Shown one piece after another: positions 53,904 to 62,512 of a DNA stretch of 64,000 bases. Numbering within the stretch: the first letter of the stretch is position 1; each line of letters starts with the position of its first letter. The position numbers were made by a program, and so were the translations under genes. The stretch is from NCBI GenBank assembly GCA_964586155.1, contig CAZPHC010000027.1:1-64000 (forward strand), written 5' to 3'. The DNA comes from SXNM01 sp964586155. Lineage in GTDB: Bacteria > Myxococcota_A > UBA9042. The notes under the pieces are model-generated. The model had not been told where the DNA came from. It saw only the letters and a program-made list of their open reading frames with translations, and did not search any database.

Positions 53904-55442
53904 TCAGGGCTTCTTCCAGCACGCGGCGCCCTTGTCCGCCAGCTTCGACCCCGCCATCAACACCTTGGTGATGCCGTAGATCTCCTTGTCGGCGAAGCTG
54001 CGGTTGTCGGCGTTCGCCTTGGGGTTCACCACCAGGTAGGTCGCGATCCAGTCGGCGCGCTCGAGCCCCTCGGTCGCCTTGACCTTGGCCACGATCGCGT
54101 CGTTGCGCGGTCCGAGGTTGTTGTGCACGAGGTACTCGGCGCTCGACGCCATCGCCTTGTGCATCGGCGCGCGCAGCGGATCGGCCGTCTGTGGCGTCGG
54201 CTTGACCGCGGGCAGGCCGAGCTGGGCGTGGGCGTCCTGTTCGAGCAGGCTGGTCGACCGATCGGGCACCATCGTCGAGCGCGTGGTCTTGCCGTCCTTG
54301 GTCCGGATCGTCAGCGCGATCGGCTGCGCCAGCTTCCAGGTGTGGATCGTCACGTCGTAGCTGACCTCGGTGTAGACGGGCTGCTTGGTGGTCGCCGGCT
54401 CGCGGGCGAGCTTCTGCTGCAGGCCTGCGACGCGCTCGCGGTACTTCTTGGCGTCGTTGAGGTGGGCGATGCGCGACTTGCACGGGCCCGAGCCGGAGCA
54501 GCGGATGCTGGCGGCGGCGTTCTCCTTCCACTTCGTCTCTTTCTGCCAATGGGCGATGTCCTTCTGCAGCTCGGGGATCTTCGGGTTCGGCACGACCTTG
54601 GTGCCGCTGACGTAGCGGCCGGTGCGCGTCTCGCGCGCCGTGGTGTGCTCGAACGTCTCGGCGCCGAGGTCGAAGCGGATCGCGATGTCGGCCGCCGCGG
54701 CGTCGGTGACGATCTCGACCGCCGGCCCGTAGATCGCCGTGCGCGCGCCGCGCTCGAGGGCGTCGGCCAGCTCGGCCTGGCCCGGGCCGCCCGCGACCTT
54801 GCCCTTCTCGACGTAGACGCGGCTGCGGTACGGCGCCGCCACCGCCAGCGCGAGCTCGCAGATCTTGGCGTCGACGGCCTGTTGGGCCGCGGCGGTCGGC
54901 GGTCCGGCCATCGCGGCGTAGCGAGCCGCGGCGAGGGCCTTGCGTCCGGCCTGCTCGTCGGCGCGGGCGGGCTCCAGGGCCTGGTTCCATGACGCCTCGA
55001 CGCGAGCGCGCTGCTCCACCCAGTTCGATTTGTCGCGGTCGATCTCCTCGCGCAGCCCCTTGGGCAGCGCGGCCGGCACCGCGTCCATGACCTCGGTCAG
55101 CTTGACCGCCTCGTCGTAGGCGCGCCTGCCCGCCGCTGACTGGGCCTCGGATCGCAGCGCGTACCACAGCTTGCGCATGTTGCCGTGCCAGGCGCCGTAG
55201 CGGATCAGCTGCTTCTCGCGCTCGAGCGTGAAGACCGCGGCCGCCGTCGCCCACCGCCGCGCGTCGAATGCCGTCTTGAACTCGGCGAAATAGGCCTCGA
55301 ACACGGCCTTCTCGGCCTTCTCTTTCTGCTCGCGTTCGGCCCGGGACCGGGCCTGCAAGATCTGCAAGCAGCCGGTCTGTGTCGTCACCACCAGGGCACA
55401 GGCGAGCACCAGCGACCACCAACCTCGACGTCGATCGACCAC
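53904..55442 (-). CDS. Lipoprotein of unknown function
   Basis: Encodes 512 aa from GTG 55442, preceded by GAGGAGG five bases upstream; the ATG at 55514 has no SD and a non-signal leader. Signal peptide with lipobox TQTGC. The first part is strongly helical and charged (ARSRAEREQKEKAEKAVFEAYFAEF), possibly coiled-coil. The middle has an Ala-rich region and a strand-rich segment (ADIAIRFDLGAETFEHTTARE). Near the C-terminus is GACWKKP. I do not recognise the family and see no enzyme motif. It is convergent with the propeptide-like lipoprotein gene (63-base gap). Confidence 0.65.
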   Translation of the reverse strand: MVDRRRGWWSLVLACALVVTTQTGCLQILQARSRAEREQKEKAEKAVFEAYFAEFKTAFDARRWATAAAVFTLEREKQLIRYGAWHGNMRKLWYALRSEAQSAAGRRAYDEAVKLTEVMDAVPAALPKGLREEIDRDKSNWVEQRARVEASWNQALEPARADEQAGRKALAAARYAAMAGPPTAAAQQAVDAKICELALAVAAPYRSRVYVEKGKVAGGPGQAELADALERGARTAIYGPAVEIVTDAAAADIAIRFDLGAETFEHTTARETRTGRYVSGTKVVPNPKIPELQKDIAHWQKETKWKENAAASIRCSGSGPCKSRIAHLNDAKKYRERVAGLQQKLAREPATTKQPVYTEVSYDVTIHTWKLAQPIALTIRTKDGKTTRSTMVPDRSTSLLEQDAHAQLGLPAVKPTPQTADPLRAPMHKAMASSAEYLVHNNLGPRNDAIVAKVKATEGLERADWIATYLVVNPKANADNRSFADKEIYGITKVLMAGSKLADKGAACWKKP

Positions 55443-55581
55443 GCAACCTCCTCGCGCCGCGGGGTTCCCCCCCGGCCGCCGCGGCAGCGTGCCGGCCCTG
55501 CGGCATGGCGGCACCCTGCGCAGATCCTACTGATTGCGCCGGCCAAGCAGGCACGTCGAGGGGTCGCGGGGCGCCTTCTGC

Positions 55582-55610
55582 TTGCTGGCGCGAAGATCGG
55601 TTGCTACAAT
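55582..55610 (+). promoter_or_regulatory. Sigma70-like promoter of the Asp/Thr-stalk lipoprotein gene
   Basis: TTGCTG (55582-55587), a 17-base spacer and TACAAT (55605-55610) lie 75 bases before the start at 55685. The hexamer TACAAT is the same as that at 20321-20326 before another lipoprotein gene. Confidence 0.55.
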
Positions 55611-55684
55611 CCGTCGGTTGCTCCCGCGCGGACGCCGAGCCAAAGTCTTGTGATCTTGAGCCACTCGCGGCTTGCGGAACCACG

Positions 55685-56743
55685 ATGTTCGTGAAGTCTT
55701 TCATGAAGCTTCATGGGTTTCGGGCGACCTTCGGTCGCTGCGGCCATCCATTGGCACGCTTGGTCGCCGCGCTCGCGCTGGTCCTGCTGGGGGCCTGTGC
55801 TGCCGAGACCGGTGGCGACGCCCTGCTCGATCCGACGATGTCCGACGACGCCGGCAGCATCGCCGGCCACGACGCCGAAGACGCGACCTCGAGCCGGACG
55901 ATGGACACGACGGCTGCGGATGGCACCACCGCGGGTGACGCCTGGCTGCCCTCCCCCTGGTCGATGGATGTCGTCGGCCCGAACGCCGCAGACACGGCCA
56001 GCGCCCTCGACGTGCCGGTGCTGGGCGGTGGCGGCAAGGCTGACACCTCGAGCGGGGCTGACGACGACACCGACGACGACGACACCGACGACACCGACGA
56101 CACCGACGACGACGACACCGACGACGGCAAGCCAGACGCCAGCACCGACGACGCCGGCACCGACGACGACGGCACCGACGACGACGCGACGGCCACCGCC
56201 TGCGCCGCCAAGCCCGGAGCCCCCGAGGTCGAGCCGCCCGCCTTGCCCGGCGCCGATACCTGCGTGTGGAAGGACCCGATCTTCTTCATGGGCCCACCGC
56301 CGGCGCCGACGCTGGACGTCTCGCTTGGCGTGGCGGCGAGCAAGACGACGCCCTGGACCGCGCTGGTCGACCAGGACTTCCTCGGCATGTTCCACGGCAT
56401 GCAGGGCAGCTTCCACAGTTTCGCCGCGTTCCGGGTCGCGCTCAAGGACACGACGGCGCCGCTGGTCAAGCTGCAGGTCGAGGCGTGGTTGAGCGCCTCG
56501 TGCGGCATCATCGCGCTGGGCAAGCAGCCGGTCGTCTTCGCCAAGCCCGTGGCCGGGCAGCCGGGTGTCTACGGCAACGCCGAGGCCGGCGAGGGCGGCG
56601 TGCTGCTGTACTTCGGCCTACCCGGGTACCAGAGCGTCAAGTTCTGCAACACCTGGGCGCGATTGCACGTGCGGGTGCGTCGCCACGGCACGCAGTCCTG
56701 GGGCTCGGCTTCCAAGCTCGTGCGTCTGTACGACAACGACTAG
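55685..56743 (+). CDS. Asp/Thr-stalk lipoprotein with a Cys-containing sandwich domain
   Basis: Encodes 352 aa if ATG 55685 is used; ATG 55703 is an alternative, and neither has a good SD. Signal peptide LARLVAALALVLLGAC gives the lipobox LGAC. Residues about 110-175 are a highly acidic DDDTDDTD stalk. The globular C-terminus (about 190-352) has strand-like segments and paired Cys (ADTCVWKDPIFFMG, LSASCGIIALG, VKFCNTWARLHVRV). No family recognised. It belongs to the window's surface lipoprotein group by anchor and stalk. It is followed by a 14-bp tandem repeat. Confidence 0.7.
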   Translation: MFVKSFMKLHGFRATFGRCGHPLARLVAALALVLLGACAAETGGDALLDPTMSDDAGSIAGHDAEDATSSRTMDTTAADGTTAGDAWLPSPWSMDVVGPNAADTASALDVPVLGGGGKADTSSGADDDTDDDDTDDTDDTDDDDTDDGKPDASTDDAGTDDDGTDDDATATACAAKPGAPEVEPPALPGADTCVWKDPIFFMGPPPAPTLDVSLGVAASKTTPWTALVDQDFLGMFHGMQGSFHSFAAFRVALKDTTAPLVKLQVEAWLSASCGIIALGKQPVVFAKPVAGQPGVYGNAEAGEGGVLLYFGLPGYQSVKFCNTWARLHVRVRRHGTQSWGSASKLVRLYDND

Positions 56744-56754
56744 CGATCGCTGCT

Positions 56755-56796
56755 GCGGCGACGACACAGCGGCGACGACACAGCGGCGGCGACACA
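56755..56796 (+). repeat. Tandem 14-bp repeat, 3 copies
   Basis: Three copies of GCGGCGACGACACA (third with one change) start at 56755, 56769 and 56783, directly after the lipoprotein stop and before a GNAT gene. No open frame uses it. A further GCGGCGGCGG follows. Confidence 0.8.
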
Positions 56797-56895
56797 GCGG
56801 CGGCGGCCCGTCGGACGACGCCCGCTTGCCCGGCCTCAGGGGCCATGCCATCGTGGCACTGCGGCACGATCGCCGCCCCCGAGGGACCCCGAACG

Positions 56896-57486
56896 ATGGC
56901 CAGCTCCGACGCCCCGAAACCCAAACGAACGACCCCCAAGAACGTCGAGATCCGCGAGATGGAGATCGGCGACCTGGCGAAGGTCTACGAGCTCGGCGAG
57001 GACCTCTTCACCGCCGAGCGCTGGCCGTCGCTGTACCGCACCTGGGACCAATACGAGCTCGCGGTCCACTTCGCCTCGGACAGCGAGACCTGCCTGGTGG
57101 CCGAGGACGCCGGCCAGGTCATCGGCTTCGTCGTCGGCTCGGTGCTCGAGAAGCCGGGCAGCGCGTGGTCGTACGGCTACATCATCTGGCTCGGCGTGGC
57201 GCCGTCTACCGGCCGCAAGGGCGTGGGCGCGTTGCTGGTCAAGCAGCTGCAGGAGATCTTCATCGAGCTCGGCGCGCGCATGATCCTGGCCGACACCGAC
57301 GCCGACAACGCGCCGGCGATCGGCTTCTTCAGGAACCAGGGCTTCGGCGTCGACAGCGAGCACGTCTACTTGTCCAAGAACCTGACGTACGATCCCGCGT
57401 ACATCGAGTTCCACCGCACCGGCCGCGTCGCGCAGCGCCGGCGACGCGCGGCCAGGGTCCTCGCGCGCAAGGCCAGCCATGAGTGA
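56896..57486 (+). CDS. GNAT-family N-acetyltransferase
   Basis: Encodes 196 aa; GAGGGA precedes the ATG. The GNAT core reads IREMEIGDLAKVYELGE at the start, the beta-4 strand IIWLGVAP and the acetyl-CoA loop (S)TGRKGVGALLVKQL, then ADTDADNAPAIGFFRNQGF. It resembles RimI-like acetyltransferases acting on protein N-termini or small amines, in the cytosol. A basic C-terminal tail (RRRRAARVLARK) is unusual and may bind nucleic acid. Its stop overlaps the start of the M20 peptidase gene by 8 bases, so the two are coupled; a deacylase beside an acetyltransferase suggests linked acyl-group chemistry. Confidence 0.88.
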   Translation: MASSDAPKPKRTTPKNVEIREMEIGDLAKVYELGEDLFTAERWPSLYRTWDQYELAVHFASDSETCLVAEDAGQVIGFVVGSVLEKPGSAWSYGYIIWLGVAPSTGRKGVGALLVKQLQEIFIELGARMILADTDADNAPAIGFFRNQGFGVDSEHVYLSKNLTYDPAYIEFHRTGRVAQRRRRAARVLARKASHE

Positions 57487-58636
57487 CGACCTGCTGCGGG
57501 CGGCCCTGGCCGAGCTACGCGACCCTCGCTTGCGCGAGCTGCTGGCGACGGCGGTCAACGCCTACAGCCCGACCTTCGAGGAGGAGCCCGCGACGGCGGT
57601 CTTCGCCGGCCATGTCGCCGCCCACGGCGGCCTGCGCGTGACGCGGCAGCCGGTCGCGTCGGGCCCCTCGGGCGCGCCCCGGGCGAACCTGCTGCTGCAG
57701 CTCGGGCCCGAGACGCCGGGGCTGCTGCTGGTCGGCCACGTCGACACGATCCACGCCGGCGAGCTCTCGACCCGCTTCACCGGCGCCCGCGTCGACGGCG
57801 ACATCCTGCGCGGCCTCGGCTCGGCCGACATGAAGTCGGGCTGCGCGGCGATGGTCGAGGCGGCGCTGGCGATCGCGGCGGCGAAGGTGCCGCTGCACCG
57901 CGGCCTCGCCATCGCGCTGGTCGTCGGCGAGGAGGAGTACGGCGACGGCTCGTTGGCGCTGCCGGCCGGGATCCACGCGCCGCTCTGCGTCATCGGCGAG
58001 CCGACCTCGCTGCGGCCATGCACCGAACACGTCGGCTACCTCGAGTCGCGGCTGCAGACCCACGGCCTGCGCACCCACGCCGCGCTCGCCAGCGGCAGCA
58101 GCGCGATCCACGCCATGTTGAGCTGGATGCTGCAGATCTTGGACGACCTGCAGCGCACCTACCCGGGCGACGACGTCTCGGCCAACCCGCGCATGATCCG
58201 CGGCGGCGACAACCTCTTCATCGTCGCGGAGCATTGCGAGGCCCTGCTCGACCTGCACTGGCGCCCCGGCCTCGACGCCGCGGCCATGGTCGAGCGCATC
58301 GCCCAGGCCCAGGCGACGGCCCAGGCGACACATCCGGCCTGCCGCTTCACGGTGGACTCGCTCTTCGAGTCGGCCGCGTTCGCCAACAACCTGCGCGATC
58401 CGCGCATCTCGCCGCTGCGCAAGGCCTTCGGCGACGCCGGCCTGACGTGGAAGCCGAGCACGTTCTCGTCGCACTCGGACGCCGGCATCTTCCACGGCGC
58501 TGGCGCGGTGACGGTCGTCTGTGGCCCCGGCGCGCTCGCCGCGGCACACACCGCCGACGAGTCGGTCTCGCTGGCCGAGACGTTCGCGGCAGCGCGGCTC
58601 TACACCGCGCTCGCCATCGCCGCCTGCGCCGCCTGA
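57479..58636 (+). CDS. M20-family metallopeptidase/deacylase (ArgE/DapE-like)
   Basis: Encodes 385 aa; the start overlaps the GNAT gene end. Metal-ligand motifs are present: GHVDTIHAG (His and catalytic Asp), GLGSADMKSG (bridging Asp), VVGEEEYGDGS (catalytic Glu then ligand), IGEPT, and the distal His in AAHTADE. The dimerisation insert is seen in the middle. The family hydrolyses peptide or N-acyl amide bonds using two zinc ions; the motifs are closest to acetylornithine deacetylase, succinyl-DAP desuccinylase and related aminoacylases. No arginine or lysine pathway genes are adjacent, so substrate is open. It is cytosolic. Confidence 0.87.
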   Translation: MSDDLLRAALAELRDPRLRELLATAVNAYSPTFEEEPATAVFAGHVAAHGGLRVTRQPVASGPSGAPRANLLLQLGPETPGLLLVGHVDTIHAGELSTRFTGARVDGDILRGLGSADMKSGCAAMVEAALAIAAAKVPLHRGLAIALVVGEEEYGDGSLALPAGIHAPLCVIGEPTSLRPCTEHVGYLESRLQTHGLRTHAALASGSSAIHAMLSWMLQILDDLQRTYPGDDVSANPRMIRGGDNLFIVAEHCEALLDLHWRPGLDAAAMVERIAQAQATAQATHPACRFTVDSLFESAAFANNLRDPRISPLRKAFGDAGLTWKPSTFSSHSDAGIFHGAGAVTVVCGPGALAAAHTADESVSLAETFAAARLYTALAIAACAA

Positions 58637-58657
58637 GGACGCCGCCGCGATCGCCGC

Positions 58658-60106
58658 TCAGGCCGCGACGTCGGCCCGATCGCGAGGGCGCAGCGTCATC
58701 GGCAGGCCGCCCTTGGGCCGCAGCGTCAGCGTCGGCTCGGCCTCGACCTGCCAACCGGGCCGCAGCGTCAGCTCGAAGCGGCGCAGCAGCACCGCCAGCG
58801 CCGTCAGCGCCTCCATCCGGGCGAAGTGGTCGCCGATGCATTTGCGCTGCCCGGCCGAGAACGGCGCGTAGGCCAGCTTGTGCAGCTGCTGCGTCTTGCC
58901 CGTGACCGGGTCGGCGACAAAGCGCGTCGGATCGAAGCGCTCGGGGTCGGGCCAGAGCGTCGGCGAGCGATGCAGCGCCCACGGCGACATGAAGACGAGC
59001 CGCCCGCGCGGGATGCGGTAGCCGCCGAGCGTGGTGTCGCGCTCGGTCATGCGGCCGAGCAGCCAGACCGGCGGGTACAGGCGCATCGCCTCGTCCAGCG
59101 CGGCGGCGGTCTGCGGCAGCTTCGCGAGCATCGCCATCGACGGCGCCGCGTCGCCGACAACGGCGTCGATCTCGGCCACGACGGGGGCGAGCGCCTGCGG
59201 ATGCGTCGACAGCAGCCAGAGCGTCCAGGCCAGGGCGTTGGCCGTCGTCTCGTGGCCGGCCAGCAGCACCGTCATCACCTCGTCGCGCAGCTGCGCGTCG
59301 GTCATGCGCTCGCCGGTGTCGGCGTCGGTCGTCTCCATCAACATGCCGAGCAGGTCCGTGCCCGAGGCGCCAGACGCGCGGCGCTCGGCGATGATGCCGT
59401 CGACGTAGGCCCGCAGCCGCCCCCGCGAGCGCCAGAAGCGCACGTTGCTCGGCAGCGGCAGGTACTCGGGGAAGGGCAAGGGCGTCTGCGTCACGCGGCT
59501 GAACTCGTGCAGCAGCACGCCGAGATCGTCGCCGATCTGGCCGGCTTCGTCGCGGATGTCGCGCGAGAACATCGTCAGGCCGACGATGCGCAGCGTCAGG
59601 CGCATCATCTCGGCGGCGACGTCGAGTTCGGCGCCGCGCTCGGCGGCGGCCTGCCAGCTGCGCGCCAGGTCGAGCGAGGCGCTGGCGAAGGTCTCGGCCA
59701 TGCCCTCGATCGTGCGGCGGTGGAAGGCCGGCTGGGCGATGCGCCGCTGCCGCCGCCAGAACGAGCCCTCGCTGGTGACCAGGCCGTCGCCGAGCACCAG
59801 GCGCAGCTTCTCGTAGCCGCGTGTCTGCTTGCTGAAGTCGTCCTTCTCGCTGACGAGCACCTTCTGCCAATCGTCCGGGTCGGCGAGCGTCACCAGCTGC
59901 ACCGTGGCGGCGCGCAGCTGCACCACCGGGCCGTGCAGGCGGTGGGCGGTCTCGAACACGCGCAGCATGTCGCGGTGGATCGCCGGCAGGTGCCCGAGCG
60001 GATGGCGACTCGGCCAGACCGGCGGATTCGGCGCGCCAGCTGCGCTCGGCTGGGCCGTCCGGGTCGGCTGCAACGTCTCGGAGGACGGGAGGGCGGAGGT
60101 GGTCAT
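58658..60106 (-). CDS. Cytochrome P450
   Basis: Encodes 482 aa from ATG 60106 with GAGGAG upstream. Motifs: I-helix LAGHETTAN, K-helix EAMRLYPP (ExxR), the PERFDP region, and the heme-ligand loop FSAGQRKCIG with C423. The sequence type (CYP102/CYP4-like, PVWLLGRMTERDTTLGGYRIPRG) fits a soluble fatty-acid or terpene/steroid hydroxylase, and it lacks an N-terminal membrane anchor. Electron-transfer partners are not adjacent. The divergent TetR gene and the shared operator at 60156-60177 suggest induction by a hydrophobic effector. Confidence 0.92.
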   Translation of the reverse strand: MTTSALPSSETLQPTRTAQPSAAGAPNPPVWPSRHPLGHLPAIHRDMLRVFETAHRLHGPVVQLRAATVQLVTLADPDDWQKVLVSEKDDFSKQTRGYEKLRLVLGDGLVTSEGSFWRRQRRIAQPAFHRRTIEGMAETFASASLDLARSWQAAAERGAELDVAAEMMRLTLRIVGLTMFSRDIRDEAGQIGDDLGVLLHEFSRVTQTPLPFPEYLPLPSNVRFWRSRGRLRAYVDGIIAERRASGASGTDLLGMLMETTDADTGERMTDAQLRDEVMTVLLAGHETTANALAWTLWLLSTHPQALAPVVAEIDAVVGDAAPSMAMLAKLPQTAAALDEAMRLYPPVWLLGRMTERDTTLGGYRIPRGRLVFMSPWALHRSPTLWPDPERFDPTRFVADPVTGKTQQLHKLAYAPFSAGQRKCIGDHFARMEALTALAVLLRRFELTLRPGWQVEAEPTLTLRPKGGLPMTLRPRDRADVAA

Positions 60107-60142
60107 GGCGGGCTCCTCGCGGCGCGCTCGATGCGAACCGCC

Positions 60143-60171
60143 TTGCCCTGACGATAATGCGAGTGTATGCT
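60143..60171 (+). promoter_or_regulatory. Promoter of the TetR-family gene
   Basis: TTGCCC (60143-60148), a 17-base spacer and TATGCT (60166-60171). The -10 lies in the centre of the 22-bp palindrome, so a bound repressor would block it. Confidence 0.5.
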
Positions 60172-60180
60172 CGTATTCAA
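60152..60180 (-). promoter_or_regulatory. Promoter of the P450 gene
   Basis: On the minus strand TTGAAT (60180-60175), a 17-base spacer and TTATCG (60157-60152) precede the P450 start by about 46 bases. The palindrome fills the spacer between the two hexamers. Confidence 0.5.
60156..60177. promoter_or_regulatory. 22-bp palindromic operator shared by divergent P450 and TetR genes
   Basis: Half-sites AATGCGAGTGT (60156-60166) and, on the other strand, AATACGAGCAT match at 8 of 11 positions; every mismatch is a purine or pyrimidine transition. The size and symmetry fit a TetR-family dimer. It overlaps both opposing promoters, explaining joint repression. Confidence 0.65.
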
Positions 60181-60205
60181 CTCGCGTTCGATCCGCGGAG
60201 GCACG

Positions 60206-60844
60206 ATGCTCATAACCATGCGAAAGAAGCCGAAACAGCGCCGAAGCCAAGCGATGGTCGAGGCGATGATCGACGCGACCGCTCGTATTCTCTCGCGCGA
60301 TGGCGTCGACGCGGTGACGACCAACCGGGTCGCCGAGGTCGCGGGCGTCTCGGTCGGCTCGCTCTACCAATACTTCGGCCGTCGCGACGAGCTGATCGCG
60401 GCGGTGGCCGAACGCCACGGCCAGCAGATGCTGGCGCTGCTGACGGACTCGATGATCGAGCTGGCGTCGGCGCCGCTGCCGGTCGCGGTGCGCAGCTACG
60501 TCACGGCGATGATGCGGGCGCATGCGCTCGAGCCCGAGCTGCACCGGGCGCTGATCCAGCACGTGATGGCGCGCGGCCTCGACAGCATGGCCGAGCTCGA
60601 CGGCCTGGTGCTCGCGGCGGTGCGCGGCTACCTGGAGCTGCACCGGCACGAGATCGTGCCGAAGGACCTGGACGCCGCGGCCTGGGTGCTGGTGACGACG
60701 GTGCGCTCGCTGACGCACATGGGCGTGGTGCATCGGCCGGCCGGGCTCTGCGACGCCCAGATCGTCGACGAGGTCTGCGCCATCGTCCTGCGCTACCTGC
60801 TCGGCACGACGCCGGCCGCGGCAGCGGCCGACACCTGGGCCTGA
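60206..60844 (+). CDS. TetR-family transcriptional regulator
   Basis: Encodes 212 aa; GGAGG precedes ATG 60206. The N-terminal helix-turn-helix is canonical: RSQAMVEAMIDATARIL, then TTNRVAEVAGVSVGSLYQYFGRRDELI. The rest is the helical ligand-binding and dimerisation domain, with no recognisable specific ligand signature. It is a cytosolic repressor, probably of the divergent P450 gene and of itself via the palindrome at 60156-60177. It is convergent with the membrane protein gene ending at 60854. Confidence 0.93.
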   Translation: MLITMRKKPKQRRSQAMVEAMIDATARILSRDGVDAVTTNRVAEVAGVSVGSLYQYFGRRDELIAAVAERHGQQMLALLTDSMIELASAPLPVAVRSYVTAMMRAHALEPELHRALIQHVMARGLDSMAELDGLVLAAVRGYLELHRHEIVPKDLDAAAWVLVTTVRSLTHMGVVHRPAGLCDAQIVDEVCAIVLRYLLGTTPAAAAADTWA

Positions 60845-60853
60845 GGCGCGTCG

Positions 60854-62314
60854 TCAGCCGGCCCAGCTGCGCATCGCCAGCCGCAGCAGGGCGTAGGCCG
60901 GCTGCTCCCAGGCCGCCGGCCACGACAGCACGCCCGGCGCGGCCGCCAGCGCCGCCCAGCCGCCGCAGAGCCAGAGCCAGCGCCGCCATATCGATCGGCG
61001 CGGACCTTCGGCCTCGGCGGCGACGACCAGCGCGGCGACGGCCAGCAGCGGCAGCAGCGGCAACCACAGCCGCGGCCCGACGCAGATCTCGCCCAGGCTG
61101 CCGAAGGCCGAGAGCAGCAGCCCGAGGGCCACGAGGCCGGGCGCGACGTCCGCCAGGCTCGGCGCACGGGCCGGGCGCGGGCGCAGCGCCGGCAGCGCCA
61201 GCACCACCCAGGGCACAAAGGGCAACAGGCCGTGGCGGCCGTCGATCCAGGTGCGCGCCCAGCCCATCGGGCCCTCGGCCCAGGTCCAGCCGAGCTGGCC
61301 AGAGACGATCGGGCCGCCGGTCAGCGCCAGGTTGCCGAGCAGCAGCGCCGCGCCGGCTGCGGCGAAGGGCAGGCCGAAGCGGCGGGCCGACGTCGCGTCG
61401 CCGCGCCGCGGCGCCATGGCCCAGAGCGCGAGCCCGAGCAACGCCCAGGGCGGCTTGAGCCACGCCGCGCCGGCCAGCAGCGTGGCCGCGGTCGCTGGCC
61501 GGGCGCGCAGCCAGGCCCAGAGCCCGAGCGTCAGCAGCAGCGCCGTCAGCGGCTCGGCGAACAGGCCGCGGGCGTAGGCCGTCAGCGGCGAGAGCAGGAC
61601 CAGCGCCGCCGCCGCGAGGCGCGACGCGGGCGGCAACCCGGCGGCGCCGGCGAGCAGCCAGGTCGCGACCAGCGTGGCGAGCACGAACAGCCACGAGGTC
61701 GCGATCGCGGCCCGTTCGACGGCACCAGCGTCGGCGGCGGCGTCCAGGCCCAGCGGCGCGAGGCAGGCGGCGACGGCGAGGGCGTAGGCCGGCGGATGCG
61801 CCGGTCGCTCGCGGCGGGTCGGGCTCGCCTCGGGCAGGCGCTCGTCGAGCTTGCGATAGACCCGGCAGCCGGGGTCGTGGCCGTCGCAGCGGGACGGACG
61901 GCGCCAATCGTAGAGCTCGCTCCAGAGCGCGCGCGCGCCGCTGGCGGGGTCGACGACCCAGGTGTGGTGGTCGAGCGGCACGCCGGCGAACGCGGCGCCG
62001 GCGCGCGGCGCGCCTGCGGCGACGGCGTCGTAGTCGGCCGCGAGCTCGAGGTCGCGATCTTGCAGCAGCGAGTGCACCAGCAGCAGGTAGTGCGGCTCGT
62101 CGCCGCTGACGACGGCCACCGGACGCTCGACGAAGCCACGGCCCGGCAGCCAGACGCGGTCGCGCAGCAGCCAGAGGCCCAACGCCACGGCGGCGAGGGC
62201 AAGCATGGCGACCAGCGTCGCTGGGGCCGCAGCAGGCGACGACGCAGCAGGCGACGACGCGGCCGACGGCTGCGACCGCGGCTCCGGGCCTGGGCTCTGC
62301 GGCGCGTCGGACAA
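60854..62314 (-). CDS. Polytopic membrane protein, GT39/ArnT-like glycosyltransferase
   Basis: Encodes 486 aa if TTG 62314 is used, which has CAGGAGG upstream; ATG 62380 is an alternative without an SD. An initial helix (LVAMLALAAVALGLWLL) is followed by a loop with SGDEPHYLLLVHSLLQD, the paired acidic motif of PMT/ArnT-type lipid-linked sugar transferases. About nine more hydrophobic helices follow. Such enzymes use a polyprenyl-phosphate sugar at the outer face of the inner membrane. Donor and acceptor are unknown. It is divergent from the DUF3142-like gene, 198 bases between. Confidence 0.7.
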   Translation of the reverse strand: MSDAPQSPGPEPRSQPSAASSPAASSPAAAPATLVAMLALAAVALGLWLLRDRVWLPGRGFVERPVAVVSGDEPHYLLLVHSLLQDRDLELAADYDAVAAGAPRAGAAFAGVPLDHHTWVVDPASGARALWSELYDWRRPSRCDGHDPGCRVYRKLDERLPEASPTRRERPAHPPAYALAVAACLAPLGLDAAADAGAVERAAIATSWLFVLATLVATWLLAGAAGLPPASRLAAAALVLLSPLTAYARGLFAEPLTALLLTLGLWAWLRARPATAATLLAGAAWLKPPWALLGLALWAMAPRRGDATSARRFGLPFAAAGAALLLGNLALTGGPIVSGQLGWTWAEGPMGWARTWIDGRHGLLPFVPWVVLALPALRPRPARAPSLADVAPGLVALGLLLSAFGSLGEICVGPRLWLPLLPLLAVAALVVAAEAEGPRRSIWRRWLWLCGGWAALAAAPGVLSWPAAWEQPAYALLRLAMRSWAG

Positions 62315-62512
62315 GGACCCTCCTGCGTGCGGTCGGCGAGCGCGGGCCGATCGCGCGCACGTCGAGTCTGCGGCAGGCATCGCCAGCGTTCCAGGGCCGC
62401 CGCAGCCGCTGGCTTCGAAGCGGGCAAAAAACTCGACGCGCCACGATCGTGGCCTACCCTCGCCGCGAAACGCGGCGAACCCCACCCCAAACGCGCGTCT
62501 CGACGGAGTGCC

